Below, piece after piece: positions 33,337-44,429 of a DNA stretch of 64,000 nucleotides (position 1 is the stretch's first letter; every line of letters starts with the position of its first letter). The notes below the pieces were generated by a model. It made no database searches. It had not been told where the DNA came from and saw only the letters and a list, made by a program, of their open reading frames with translations. The translations under genes and the position numbers were made by a program. This stretch comes from Schistosoma mansoni. Its lineage: Eukaryota > Platyhelminthes > Trematoda > Strigeidida > Schistosomatidae. The stretch lies in contig NC_031502.1 in the NCBI RefSeq assembly GCF_000237925.1, positions 57,719,943-57,783,942 on the forward strand, in the 5' to 3' direction.

Positions 33337-33893
33337 CTTACTTACTTACTTACGCCTGTTCCCTTTTGTCGAGGAGCATAGACCGCTCACCAGCATTCTC
33401 TATCCAACTCTGTCGTGGGAAATCCTTTTCAGTTCTTTCCACTCAACATTCATCCTTTCCATATCTGCTTCTATTTCCCGACGTATTGTGTTCTTTGGCC
33501 TTCCGCTTTTCCGCTTCACTTCACCATTACAAGTTAGCGATTGCCTCGTGATGCATATTGGCGATTTCCTTAATGTATGTCCGATCCACTTCCAACGTCT
33601 TTTCCTAATATCCTCTTCAGCTGGAACCTGCTGGTTTGTCCTCTCCCATAAAACGCTGTTACTGATAGTATCCAGCCAGTGAATGTTGAGTATTTTGCAT
33701 AAACAACTGTTTATAAATACTTGTACCTTTTTGACGATAGTTCTAGTAGTTCTCCACGTTTCAGCTCTGTACAGTGGGACTGACTGTCTTGACGTTCGTA
33801 TTGAAGATTCTCACTTTGGTATTAGTTGAGAGTTGTTTTGAGTTCCATATGTTCTTCAATTGTAGAAATGCTGCCTTCGCTTTGTCGATCCTC
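33337..33893 (-). pseudogene. RTE-1 3' end with 13-bp TSD
   Basis: Minus copy from the (CTTA)n tail back into the post-RT region. It is flanked by the perfect repeat gttcacttatata at 33324-33336 and 33894-33906. Very close in sequence to the opposite-strand copy at 34767-35401, including a 4-base insertion near the TNVKT codons. Confidence 0.85.
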
Positions 33894-34182
33894 GTTCACT
33901 TATATATATTATTCTAAATATTCAATTGACCAAACATTCAGACTACATTAAACATTCGTTAATTATAGTTAAACAATTTTATAATGAGATAAATGTATAT
34001 GCCTAAATTGAACAGTTTGTCAATTTTGACAGAAAGAATATAAATGAATAAGAATAGTATGTAGGCAAATAATGAAATTAAGCACATATTTCAATGTAGA
34101 CAATAAGTATTACGAAATACATAACAAACGTAAGTTATATTAATAGAACTATAATGAAACTGAGGAAATAATCATTCTCAGA

Positions 34183-34525
34183 AGGCGGTTTTGTAGAGAT
34201 TTTAGTAATTTTTTATAGTTGAAATCATGAGTCCATTGAAAGTAGACCATCATGGAAAACCTGGATGCACTGGATGGCTGTTTAGTCCTCTTATGGTACT
34301 CCTCAGCAGTGCGCATCCACGATCCCGCCTCGCGAGATTTGAACCCGACTCAGTGGTCTAGAGGTTAAGCGCTCGCGCGCCAGACTGGTAGGTTCTGGGT
34401 TCAAATCCTGTGGTTGCGCACTGCCGAGGGGTCCCACAATAGGACAAAACGGTGGTTCAGTGCTTCCAGGTTTTCCATGGTGGTCTAGTTTCATTTGACT
34501 GATGATCTCAACTATTAAAAATCTA
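34183..34525. mobile_element. SINE-B foldback composite
   Basis: A minus 3' half (34183-34347) is joined to a plus tRNA-like/ribozyme part (34348-34525) with box A (GTGGTCTAGAGGTTAAG) and box B (GGTTCAAATCC). The ribozyme core reads CCGAGGG, so it is inactive. Confidence 0.8.
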
Positions 34526-34766
34526 ATTGTCTCTGTTATATTTATTCACAAATCTTTGTATTATTATTATTATTACTATTTTTTAAACATCATTATTAAT
34601 CTCCCCAATACATGATTCATTAACTTCGCATTCATCCCACCTTATTATATTTTACTTATACATTTTTACACAATATGGTCTTCCATTAAACACTTGATCG
34701 AATTGTAATTGCACTATTATCTCTCTCTGTCGTCCTATCTGACTCATATTTATTATAATCATCGAA

Positions 34767-35401
34767 CACTCTGGAAGATGTGGAAACATTCACGTACCTG
34801 GGAAGCATCGTTGATAAACAGGAAGGATCGGATGCAGATATAAAGGTGAGGATTGGCAAAGCAAGAGCAGCATTTCTACAATTGAAGAACATATGGAACT
34901 CAAAACAACTCTCAACTAATACCAAAGTGAGAATCTTCAATACGAACGTCAAGACAGTCAGTCCCACTGTACAGAGCTGAAACGTGGAGAACTACTAGAA
35001 CTATCGTCAAAAAGGTACAAGTATTTATAAACAGTTGTCTTTGCAAAATACTCAACATTCACTGGCTGGATACTATCAGTAACAGCGTTTTATGAGAGAA
35101 GACAAACCAGCAGGTTCCATCTGAAGAGGAAATTAGGAAGAGACGTTGGAAGTGGATCGGACATACATTAAGGAAATCACCAATGTGCATCACGAGGCAA
35201 TCGCTAACTTGTAATGGTGAAGTGAAGCGGAAAAGCGGAAGGCCAAAGAACACAATACGTCGGGAAATAGAAGCAGATATGGAAAGGATGAATGTTAACT
35301 GTAAAGAACTGGAAAGGATTGTTTGGGACAGAGTTGGATAGAGAATGCTAGTGGGTGGCCTATGCTTCTTCACGAGGTGTAACATGCGTAAGTAAGTAAT
35401 T
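34767..35401 (+). pseudogene. RTE-1, post-RT region to tail
   Basis: Plus copy with the [12 protein letters not shown] and [10 protein letters not shown] blocks (34780-34980), then a frameshift and the 3' end closing in GTAAGTAAGTAA. It nearly mirrors 33337-33893. Confidence 0.8.
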
Positions 35402-35647
35402 AAGTTTGCTGTTAACCTTACCATTTTTCAGAATAATAATTTAGATATATGAATTATTGATGCTGGAGTGAATTTATCGTAAAGGATATTCTTCATTCAA
35501 ATATTAGTCTTTGAATATGATGAAAGATCATTAAACAATCATTCAGGTAATGATCATAATCTTCATATTGACTTTACATGAAAGTAAATGAAATACATTA
35601 AGTTAGAAAACCCCAACAAAAGAATTTAGTTATGGTTATATTAACTA

Positions 35648-35820
35648 TCAGAATGGGGTTATATAGAGATTTTTAATAATTTTATATAGTTGAAATCATG
35701 AGTCAATTGAAGCTAGACCATCATGGAAAACCTAGAAGAACTGGACGGTCACCTCGTCCTACTATGGGACTCCTCATCAGTGCGCATCCACGATCCCGCC
35801 TCGTGAGATTCGAATTGTTG
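35648..35820 (-). mobile_element. SINE-B 3' half
   Basis: Minus copy. The ribozyme is changed at two core places (ATGAGGA and GAGG), so inactive. Confidence 0.7.
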
Positions 35821-35829
35821 AATGGTTGA

Positions 35830-36520
35830 ATAGTTAATCTTTTCCAAAGTGCTTCATCACTATTAACTAATTTGAATTTACTGTTTTTTTTTATCAACTA
35901 ATGTTACTTTATATCTAAAATCAATTAATCTGATATAAACTTTACAAGCTTAAAGATAAAAGCGGTATAATCGGGTACGATTACCTTCTGAACTTATATA
36001 TCATCTAGTTTACATTAGTTCTTTCGTTAATCTTCCTAGTTATTTCAGGTCAATGGGAATGATTACAATATTGTTATGACGAAATAACCATCTAATACCT
36101 CTTGAATTTTTTAAAGATTGTCTGACTGATATCACCATCCACTACAAACCATATATATATAGATATGCTGAATGGTTAACCATTTCGTTTGATATCCACC
36201 CCCCCCTTTCTTACCAAATCACTAATACTATTTACATAAATATGTAGTAAACATTATTATTATTTTTTTCGTTCTCCTTATAAGTAGTATAGTAAATGGA
36301 AGCATGAATTATTTTCATTTTCTATCCTAATCTTAATAAATTGTGATCATTTAATGTAATCTAATAAACTGATAAATCTAATCAACAATTGTAAATGATT
36401 TGATAATGTTTATTACTATGATTATTATCTCTAAGGAATATTGAGAAGAGTATGAGTGTGTGTGTGTGTATGTATTTAAGTAGGAAATTAAGTCATAGGA
36501 AAAAAAAACATTTACTGAAT
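35830..36520. other. AT-rich DNA with short (GT)n
   Basis: (GT)n at about 36453-36467. No other feature seen. Confidence 0.5.
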
Positions 36521-36522
36521 AT

Positions 36523-36779
36523 TATCAGAAGGGGTTTTTTGGAGATTTAGTATTTTCATAGTTGAAAGCTTGAGTCAATTGAAGGTAGACCACCAGGGAA
36601 AACATGAAAGCACCGGACGGCCGTTTCGTCCTATTATGGAACTCCTCAGCAGTGCACATCCACGACCTCGAGATTCGAACCCAAGACCTACCAGTCTCAT
36701 GCTAGAGCACTTAATCGATAGACCACTGAGCCGGCATCCGTTGGTGTTTATATCTAACTCCAACCAATCCACTGAATAG
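36523..36779 (-). mobile_element. SINE-B with intact ribozyme, cut by LTR-1
   Basis: Minus copy from the 3' terminus to the 5' region. It stops where the LTR-1 at 36785 and its GTGAA duplication begin. The tRNA-like part is degenerate. Confidence 0.8.
36610..36655 (-). ncRNA. Hammerhead ribozyme of SINE-B, intact
   Basis: On the minus strand: stem I GCACTG/CGGTGC (one G-U), core CTGAGGA, stem II GTTC/GGAC (one G-U), GAAA, helix III ACGGCCGT and cleavage triplet GTC. Every core base is present. Confidence 0.8.
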
Positions 36780-36784
36780 GTGAA

Positions 36785-37304
36785 TGTTGTATCATGAAGA
36801 GGAAAAATGAATGGTAACTTCGGGGTCTATTTAAGAACCGATACTATGCATATATATTTTTTATCATATAATTGCTAAATACCTAAACTATTCATATTTA
36901 TGTCCCTTTTATTATAAGCTTTATTTTGACCTATAAACTATTATTATACGATTTACCATTCTTGAGTTATTCATAGTCTATGAATTACTGCCTCTCACAT
37001 TCACAGCCACATTTGACTAAATTTTGTACACATGTTATTCTCTGTTTTATGGTATGATGTGGTCAGTTTGATTGGTGTATAAACTCAGTATGTTTGAAAT
37101 ATAATGATTCATATTGCAGAGGCTGTTATTAGTGTTCTGGACTTAACTGGCTGGGCTAGGCATATAGCAGGACTGATAAGTGCTCTAGACTGCTCGTACG
37201 GTTTCCGTATGTCACTGTTCCAATCGATAAATTGCTGCTCTCTGATTGACGGTCTTATCACATTATGCATTACCAAGGCATCCACTCGGCCACAAGTTAT
37301 AACA
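36785..37304 (+). mobile_element. Solo LTR-1 with 5-bp TSD
   Basis: 520 bp from TGTTGTATC to AGTTATAACA, flanked by GTGAA at 36780-36784 and 37305-37309. It lies at the end of a SINE-B copy. A TATA-like GTATAAAC at about 37077 is in the right place for an LTR promoter. Confidence 0.9.
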
Positions 37305-37524
37305 GTGAAGATTAAATATAACTTAAATTATAAGTTTTAAGAAGCGATGTATTCAATTTCTGTTTTGATATGCTGTTCATCAAAACCTTGTTTGTTGATA
37401 TTAGGAATAGACCTAAGTATGATAATCATTGGAAACTTGAAAGCATGATAGTATGAGACTTTTCAGTAGTATGCTTCTATGGACCTACCGATGATTGAAT
37501 CAAAGGCTTTCTTTTTATATCCCA

Positions 37525-37740
37525 GTGAAGACATAAGTACAGGTAACTTCCGGGACCTATTAATCGACTATGATTCTATACATATCCCTAAACTGTTCAG
37601 TAACTAAATTATGTATATCTATATTCCTCTTATCATAAGCTTCATTTTGACCTATAGATTATTATTATACGATTTACTGTTCCCAAATTATGTTCACTTT
37701 ATTGATTACCGTCTCCCATGTACACAGTTACATTTCGAAC
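37525..37740 (+). mobile_element. LTR-1 partial copy
   Basis: The 5' part of LTR-1, decayed and truncated. Confidence 0.6.
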
Positions 37741-37904
37741 AGATTCGAACCCAGGACCTGTTGGTTCCTTTAATTAAAATGTTATTCTCTTAATCGAGAA
37801 AAAAATAGTTATTTTTACTTTACATAATTTCATCGTTATTTGAATCATCAAAAGCAATATGAATCAAAATAATAATGTTCAGCACGCCTTCCAGTATATT
37901 TGGA

Positions 37905-38100
37905 CTTTGTGTAATGATGGAATCCGGGACCTACTTTATGAGATATTCGGGATTCGTCAGCTCGATTTACCTACCTCGCAACAACAATTTTGAGACTCAA
38001 ACCAAATATCTGTTACTTTAAGAATAAATTAATTATTCAAAGTGCTACTAAGTCCATATTACTTATAACTTGTTCAATGAGTGTGAATTCATACATAAAG
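37905..38100 (-). mobile_element. SINE-A, very degenerate
   Basis: Minus copy with recognisable body only. The ribozyme is lost. Confidence 0.5.
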
Positions 38101-38187
38101 ATTTAGATTTGCCTGTTCTTTAGATTATCGAATGTGATTGATCAGTTCTTATTAGCAATTATACATCCTAAAAGAATCGTTTCTAAA

Positions 38188-38637
38188 TTTATTTATTTAC
38201 TTACTTACGCCGGTTACTCTCAATAGAACAAAGGCCACCGAACAGCGTTCTTCAACTCACTCTATACTGAACCTTCCTTTCTAATTCTATCCGATTCTTA
38301 CCATTCTTATCATGTCTGTCTCTGTTTCTCGGCGTAATGTGTACTTTGGTCTTCCTCTCTTCCTTTGGCCTTCAGGACTCCATGTGAGGGCTTATCTTGT
38401 GACGCAGTTGGGTGATTTCTTCAATGTGTGTCCTATCCACTTCCAGCGCTGCTTCCTGATTTCCTCCTTTACTCGAATCTGGTTTGTTCTTTCCCACAGT
38501 AGGCTGTTACTGATAGTGTCTGGTCAACGAATCGAAACTATTTTGCGTAGACAACTGTTAAGGAACACTTTTATCTTCTGGATGATGACTTTCGTAGTTC
38601 TCCAAATTTACGCCCCATACAGTAGGACTGTCTTCAC

Positions 38638-38639
<2 letters not shown>
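38188..38639 (-). pseudogene. RTE-1 3' end, running into (TA)n
   Basis: Minus copy from the (TTAC)n tail to the TVLTF codons, where a (TA)n array begins. The frame 38312-38746 on the plus strand is only its antisense shadow. Confidence 0.8.

Positions 38640-38684
<45 letters not shown>
38640..38684. repeat. (TA)n microsatellite
   Basis: About 45 bp of pure TA. Confidence 0.95.
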
Positions 38685-38685
<1 letters not shown>

Positions 38686-39348
38686 TACGGGCGTCTTGTT
38701 CATCTTGTTCAATTTCACTGATATGATTGAATTTACTGGTGAATGAATGTATTTCTTGGTTTAGAATATCGGTTTAGCTATTAATTTTATATACTAACCA
38801 AACTTCTTTACTCTCTCTCTCTTTCTCCCTCTGTATCTCTCTCCCTGTCTCAGTAATTTACATTTCATTATTTCGATTAGTTAATTAGGTGATATTAAAG
38901 AAAATCCTAATGAAGATATAGAAGAATGTAGAAAATAAACGTAAGCTATTGTATTATTCAGTTTGTTTTCATTGTTAATGTCACTTATATACGTTTATGG
39001 ATTAGATCTATTTGGAGATTTCAATACTACTTTATTGAAGATATTCCAAACTGACTTAGTAAATGTTATAACGTGTGAGTGTGTGTGTGCCCTGTTTGAT
39101 ATATGAATGTGTTGGTCTCCATCAATCACAGAGGAGTGAATTTATCGATCGGATCAATAATACCCGAAAACCGTATGAGTAGTCTTGAGTACTTATCAGT
39201 TCTGCTTTTTGCCTAGCACAACCAGTTAGGTCTAGAATATCAATAACAGCCTCTATAATATAAATCATTATTCTCAAACATACTGGGTTTGTATACCAAC
39301 CAGACAGACCACATCGTACCATAAAATAGAAAATAACATATGTTCAAG

Positions 39349-39837
39349 AAGGGGTTTTGTTGAGATTTAGTATGTTTCATAGTTGAAAGCATGAGTCAAT
39401 TGAAGCTAGACCACAATGGAAAACCTGGAAACACTGGACGGCCAACTCTTCCTATTATGAGACTCCTCAGCAGTGCGCATCCACGATCTCGCACTCGCGA
39501 GATTCGAACCCAGGACCTACCAGTCTCGAGCCAGAGACCTTAACCGATAGACCACTGAGCTGGCATCCAATGGTGTTAATGTCTAACTTCAACTGATCCA
39601 CGAAGTTGAGCAACCATTCACCAATTGTCATCAGTGAGTTCCTATCTCACGACAGACGTGGTTTGCACTCCACTGGTCACTGCTTCTCACTAGAGCTCCT
39701 GGATGTACTTCCCGAGCGAGCACGGGTTCGTGGATGAGCACTGCTGAGGAGTCCCATAATAGGACGAAACGGCCGTCTAGTGTTTCCAGGTTTTCCATGG
39801 TGGTCTAGCTTCAATTGACTCATGCTTTCAACTATGA
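39349..39837. mobile_element. SINE-B foldback composite nested in LTR-1, with 14-bp TSD
   Basis: 489 bp: a nearly complete minus unit (39349-39698) joined to a plus ribozyme and 3' body (39699-39837). It is flanked by AACATATGTTCAAG (39335-39348) and AACATATGTACAAG (39838-39851), 13 of 14 identical, which together restore the LTR. The right arm lacks the last 30 or so bases, so this is not a terminal-inverted-repeat transposon. Confidence 0.9.
39738..39783 (+). ncRNA. Hammerhead ribozyme of SINE-B, intact
   Basis: Stem I GCACTG (39738-39743) with TAGTGT (39778-39783, two G-U pairs), core CTGAGGA at 39744-39750, stem II GTCC/GGAC, GAAA at 39766-39769, helix III ACGGCCGT, cleavage predicted after 39777. 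Confidence 0.85.
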
Positions 39838-40089
39838 AACATATGTACAAGATTTGGTCAAATGTAGCTGTGAATATGGGGAATAGTAATTAATGGACTA
39901 GGGATAACTCAAGAATGGTAAATCGTATAATAATAGTCTATAGGTCAAAATAAAGCTTATAATAAGAGGGACACGAATATGGATACTTTAGTTACTTAAC
40001 AATTATACAATAGGAAATATATATATCACATTGGTCCATAAATAGTTCCCAAAGTTACCATTCATAAATCCCCACGGGATATAACAGTA

Positions 40090-40490
40090 AAACGGTACAT
40101 CAGGATAGTGTAATACAGAGATAAAGATTATCGAAACTATATGGTATGTTAGTGCCATGCATTTAGAACAATCTAAACTTATATATACTTGTTAAGAACA
40201 ACTAAATGGTCAACTAGACAAATGAAATGTTGGGCAATAAAAAAAATAATGTTTGGAAAAAAACGTGGAATTCACCTATCTGGTTTAGGATGAACATGAA
40301 CTGCTTTTGAACCCATAAACTGAGTTCGAATTTTTCCCTAAGGCTTTAATAAACGTTAGTATACGCTGTAGAATATTTTTCTACGAAATCATAAAGGCTG
40401 AGTAAAAACCAATCTGTTTCAAGTGTGTGTTCGGATTTAGAGGATGATGGACTTTTACCATCCACTCTTATTGAGTCATTTGAATTTGTT
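40090..40490. other. AT-rich stretch, nothing recognised
   Basis: No feature seen. Confidence 0.5.
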
Positions 40491-40492
40491 AT

Positions 40493-40800
40493 TATCAAAA
40501 GGAGTTTTGTGGAGATTAAGTATTTTCATAGTTGAAAGTGTGAGTCAATTGAAGCTAGAACACCAGGGTAAACCTGGAAACAGTGGAAGGCCGTTTTGTC
40601 CTATTGTGGGACTCCTCAGCAGTGCGCATCCACAACCTTGATTCACGAGATTCGAACCCAGGATCTACCAGTCTCACGCGCGAGCACTTAATCGATAAAC
40701 CACTGAGCCGGCATCCGATGGTGTTTATGTCTAACTCCAACCAATCCACGAAGTTGAGCAACCGTCCACCAATTTTCTTCAGTGAGTTGATATCTCATAT
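40493..40800 (-). mobile_element. SINE-B, most of a unit
   Basis: Minus copy with CTGAGGA intact but the first G of GAAA changed to A, so probably inactive. Box B region present. Confidence 0.75.
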
Positions 40801-40877
40801 CATTTGATTTTATTTGTTTTTGTAACCATTTAGGTACATGTTCAGATACCTTAATTTGGAGATCACAATTACTCATC

Positions 40878-40879
<2 letters not shown>

Positions 40880-40914
<35 letters not shown>
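40880..40914. repeat. (TA)n microsatellite
   Basis: About 35 bp of TA. Confidence 0.95.
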
Positions 40915-40916
<2 letters not shown>

Positions 40917-40948
40917 TTGACATCCCGTCCAGGTTTTCAGTGAAGCAT

Positions 40949-41863
40949 TACTTACTTATTTACTTACGCCTGTTACTCCCAATGGAGCATAGATCGTCGA
41001 CCAGCATTCTCTTCTTCTTCGGGCCTCAGGGATTCATGTGAGGGCTTGCCTTGTGACGCAATGTGTGATTTCATCAAGTGTGGTCAAACCACTTCCAGCA
41101 CTTCTTCCTCATTTCTTCCTCCGCTGCAATCTGTTTTTTTGTTTCCCACAATAACTTGTTGCTGATATTGTCTGGCCAACGGATCCGAAGTATTTTGCGT
41201 AGACAACTGTTGATAAACACCTGTATCTTCTGCATAATGGCTTTCGTGGTTCTCCAAATTTCCGCCCCATACAGTAGAACTGTCTTCACATTTGCATTGA
41301 AAATTCTGATCTTGTTGTTGGTTGACAATTGTTTTGAGTTCCAAATGTTCTTCAGTTGTAAATATGCTGCTCTTGCTTTGCTGATCCTCACTTTCACATC
41401 TGCATCAGATCCACTGTGTTCATCGATGATGCTACCCAGATAAGTAAAGGTTTCCACATCCTCCAAAGTTTCTCCGTCAAGTGTAATTCGATTGGTGCAT
41501 GCTGTATTGTATCGGAGAGTCTTGCTTTTCCCTTTGTTTATATTGAAACCTACTGCTGCTGAAGCTGCTGCTACACTGGTCGTTTTCTCCTCCATTTGAT
41601 GTTGCGTTTGTGATAGAAGAGTCAGATCATGTGCGAAGTCTAAATCGTCCGGCTGCATCCTAGTTGTCCATTGTATCCCGTGCTTTCCTCCAGATGATGA
41701 CTTCTTCATGATTCAGTCGATCACCAGGAGAAAGAGAAAGGAAGAGACTAGGCAACCCCACCTGACACCGGTCTTTACCTCGAATGAGTCAGTGAGTTGT
41801 CCTCCGTGGACGATTTGCCAGTTTAGTCCATCACAGGAGTTTTGTATGATATTGACTATCTCC
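40949..41863 (-). pseudogene. RTE-1 with FAHD catalytic motif and 12-bp TSD
   Basis: Minus copy of 915 bp from the (TTAC)n tail back through the post-RT region into the RT (frame 41074-41709). The second catalytic block reads DFAHD where the copy at 2588-4185 reads DFADD, so one of the two aspartates is lost. It is flanked by TCAGTGAAGCAT at 40937-40948 and 41864-41875. An internal deletion near the 3' end joins CTTCTTCTTCGGG to GCCTCAGG. It is 5'-truncated and cannot be active. Confidence 0.85.
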
Positions 41864-42095
41864 TCAGTGAAGCATGAACCTTGTTTTTTTTAATAATATT
41901 GACCTTTAATATTAACCTAATAATATTGTAACCTTCTTTCTATATTTAAAATTTCAAATCACTTTATGATGTAATCTCTTTTCATTATTCTATAAACTTA
42001 TATATTTATCAAACAACTATACATATGAATATACATGTTAAGTAAGTGATTTCATCGAGAAGAAAATTTTCTCCATTGAATTCTCTCTTTATTTT

Positions 42096-42581
42096 TGTTA
42101 TAACTTGAAGCCTGTGTGCCCTCTTAATGTATAACGTGATAATACCTCCAATTAGAGAGCAGTGATTTATAGATCGGATCAATGACACACGAAACCCGTA
42201 CCAGCAGTCTAGAGTACGTATCGGTTCAGCTTTCTGCCTAGCACAACCAGTTAAGTATAGAACACCAATAACAGCCTCTGCAATATGAATCATTATTTTC
42301 AAACATACTGGGTTTATATAGAGCAACTAGACAGATCACATCGTACCATAAAATAGGAAACAACATTTGTACAAAATTTAGTCAAATGTGACTGTGAATA
42401 AGGGAGATAGTAATTGATAGACTGGGCATAACTGAAGAATGGTAAATCGCATAATAATAGTTTATAGGTCAAATTAAAGCTCATAATAAGGGGGACAATT
42501 ATACGATAAAAATATACACGTAGTATCGGTTCATAAATAGTTCTCAAAGGTACCATTCATAATTCTCTACGGGATATAACA
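42096..42581 (-). mobile_element. Solo LTR-1, 486 bp, with 5-bp TSD
   Basis: From TGTTATAACTTG to GGGATATAACA, flanked by ATTTT at 42091-42095 and 42582-42586. Cleanest uninterrupted copy and a good reference for the family. Confidence 0.9.
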
Positions 42582-42682
42582 ATTTTTATTCACTACTCAA
42601 TCTCCTTCAATCGTTATGAGTAATATCTTTACAAATTATTGCATCGGTAGTTTTAGTTGATAAGAAACATGTTCAGTCTGCT

Positions 42683-43090
42683 CATTGGCGATGGTTGGAA
42701 GATAGTTTGAGGCGGTCAAACCAAAACGTGGCATCAGTGTTTGAAGTCACTAACTTCTAGTCTGAGCCATGTTGGTAGATGCAGACTACCTGGTTGGGGT
42801 CCGCGTGACTATTGTAACCAATGGTTGGAGACTCTAGGTGACATGACTCAGAATTGATTACAATGGCGTAGGTGTATATACACACACTCTTTTTCTTCCC
42901 TTAAACTATGAGATTAAAATTGCTTGATACCTTTCCTTATTCCTGTACTATATCCTTATATACAACCTTTCTTTATTTATTACCACCACTTAATTGGCTA
43001 CTTCTATGAATCCGGTGTTCATCTTATTGTGCTAACGGGGTATGGCAACTTGGACCGATGCATATATGTGCCTGGTCCTGGACATGCTTC
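42683..43090 (+). pseudogene. RTE-2 3' end, second copy
   Basis: Similar to 19960-20390: the decayed KTWHQCLKSLT and SRDYRNQW-type codons and the same 3' untranslated region. It stops before the TGAC tail. Confidence 0.75.
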
Positions 43091-43274
43091 AAAGCTATCA
43101 AGTCAATCTCCATCCTAATTCTAACATGATCTAATTCAATGGATATACATAATTCACACCCTTTTATGTTTTGATGAAATAAGTTTATCCTAATCCGTTC
43201 TTATCATTATTATTATTCATATTTCCTACATAGTAAAGGTTTATTCAACCCATCAAATCTAACTAAATTCATAT

Positions 43275-43621
43275 CCGGATTTTTTTTGTGGAGATTTTAA
43301 GTAATTTTTTATATATAGTTGAAATCATGAGTCAATTGAAGCTAGACCACCGTGGAAAACCTGAAGACATTGGTGAAATGGTTGCTCAACTTCGTGGATT
43401 GTTTGAAGTTAGACATTAACATCGTTGGATATCGGCTCAGTGGTCTATCGGTTAAGTGCTCGCGCGCGAGACTGGTAGGTCCTGGATTCATATCTCGCGA
43501 GGCGAGATCGTGGATGAGCACTGCTGAGTTGTACCACAATAGGACGAAATGGCCGTCCAGTGCTTCCAGGTTTCCCACAGTGGTCTAACTTCAATTGACT
43601 CATGATTTCAACTATATATAA
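43275..43621. mobile_element. SINE-B foldback composite with 11-bp TSD
   Basis: 347 bp: a minus 3' part (43275-43370) joined to a plus unit (43371-43621). It is flanked by the perfect repeat taaattcatat at 43264-43274 and 43622-43632. The ribozyme core reads CTGAGTT; GAAA is present. Box A and a CGCGCGCGAG hairpin stretch are clear. Confidence 0.85.
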
Positions 43622-43879
43622 TAAATTCATATGTTTTATGTGATCTTTGACCGAAAACATAATCTGATTAATAATTATATTATTCTGATCTTATTCACCT
43701 TATGTGACTGATAATTAGTTGTTAATTATTTATGGAATATTAAACGACCTGTAAATTAATCAGAGTTAATAGTGGATACTATGCATTTCACAGTGTAATT
43801 CTGAATTAACTTTGTATAATTGAACTGGATGCATTTATCTTAAATCTGTTTGTTCTTTAGAATGATTAATTCGGGATTA

Positions 43880-43995
43880 AGAATACAGGCTTTGATAATG
43901 ATGTGGTTGAGTTCTATGAGCTGAATGGTTCGGTCCTGAAAAATATGGAACGCTTCACGATTTCACTTGTCATCTTGTCCACCATCTCACAGGCT
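43880..43995 (+). repeat. Family D fragment
   Basis: Single arm, TGAGCTGAATGGTTCGGTC, with no inverted partner. Confidence 0.5.
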
Positions 43996-44047
43996 TTGAT
44001 AAGCATTACTTGGAAGGAATACTGTTTATATATATATATACCCAAAG

Positions 44048-44310
44048 TTGAATTGATGAGTGAATGTAAGCTAGACCACTATTGAAAACCTAGTAGCACT
44101 GGATAGCTGTTTCGTCCTAGCATGGGACTCCTCAACAGTACGCATCCTTGATCCAGCATGCGAAACTTGAACCTAGAACCTAACGACGAAACGGCTGTCC
44201 AGTGATACTAGGGTTTCCCTGATGGTCTAGCTTAGATTAACTCGTGAATTCAGAACTTGCGCTCGGGACTGATAGGTCCTGGTTTCGAATCTCGCGAGAC
44301 GGGATCATGA
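44048..44310. mobile_element. SINE-B foldback (B2) plus tRNA-like fragment
   Basis: A minus 3' part with TTGAGGA core (44048-44182), then plus 3' body (44183-44255), then a plus box B fragment (44256-44310). Confidence 0.65.
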
Positions 44311-44429
44311 CTTGACCTTGATCGTAGTACATTCCCCGGCTTATAAGAATTATTGGCTAATCGTAAATAATGTTATTAGACAGTTGTAGAATCTTGAACT
44401 GAAGAAAATAATGAAACATAATAGATTGA

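Larger units (their letters stand above)
39064..40086 (-). mobile_element. Solo LTR-1 with 5-bp TSD, split by a SINE-B foldback
   Basis: Outer LTR-1 from TGTTATAACG to GGGATATAACA, flanked by GTAAA at 39059-39063 and 40087-40091. A SINE-B composite at 39349-39837 interrupts it, so the SINE moved after the LTR was in place. Confidence 0.9.

Noticed and set aside
38312-38746. 144-residue frame as a gene with membrane segments
   Set aside because: It is the antisense of an RTE-1 3' end running into a (TA)n array, which gives the Ile-Tyr run.
39349-39837. SINE-B foldbacks as terminal-inverted-repeat DNA transposons or MITEs
   Set aside because: Arm lengths vary, one outer end is truncated, and target-site duplications are 11-14 bp and of varying length, which fits retroposition better.
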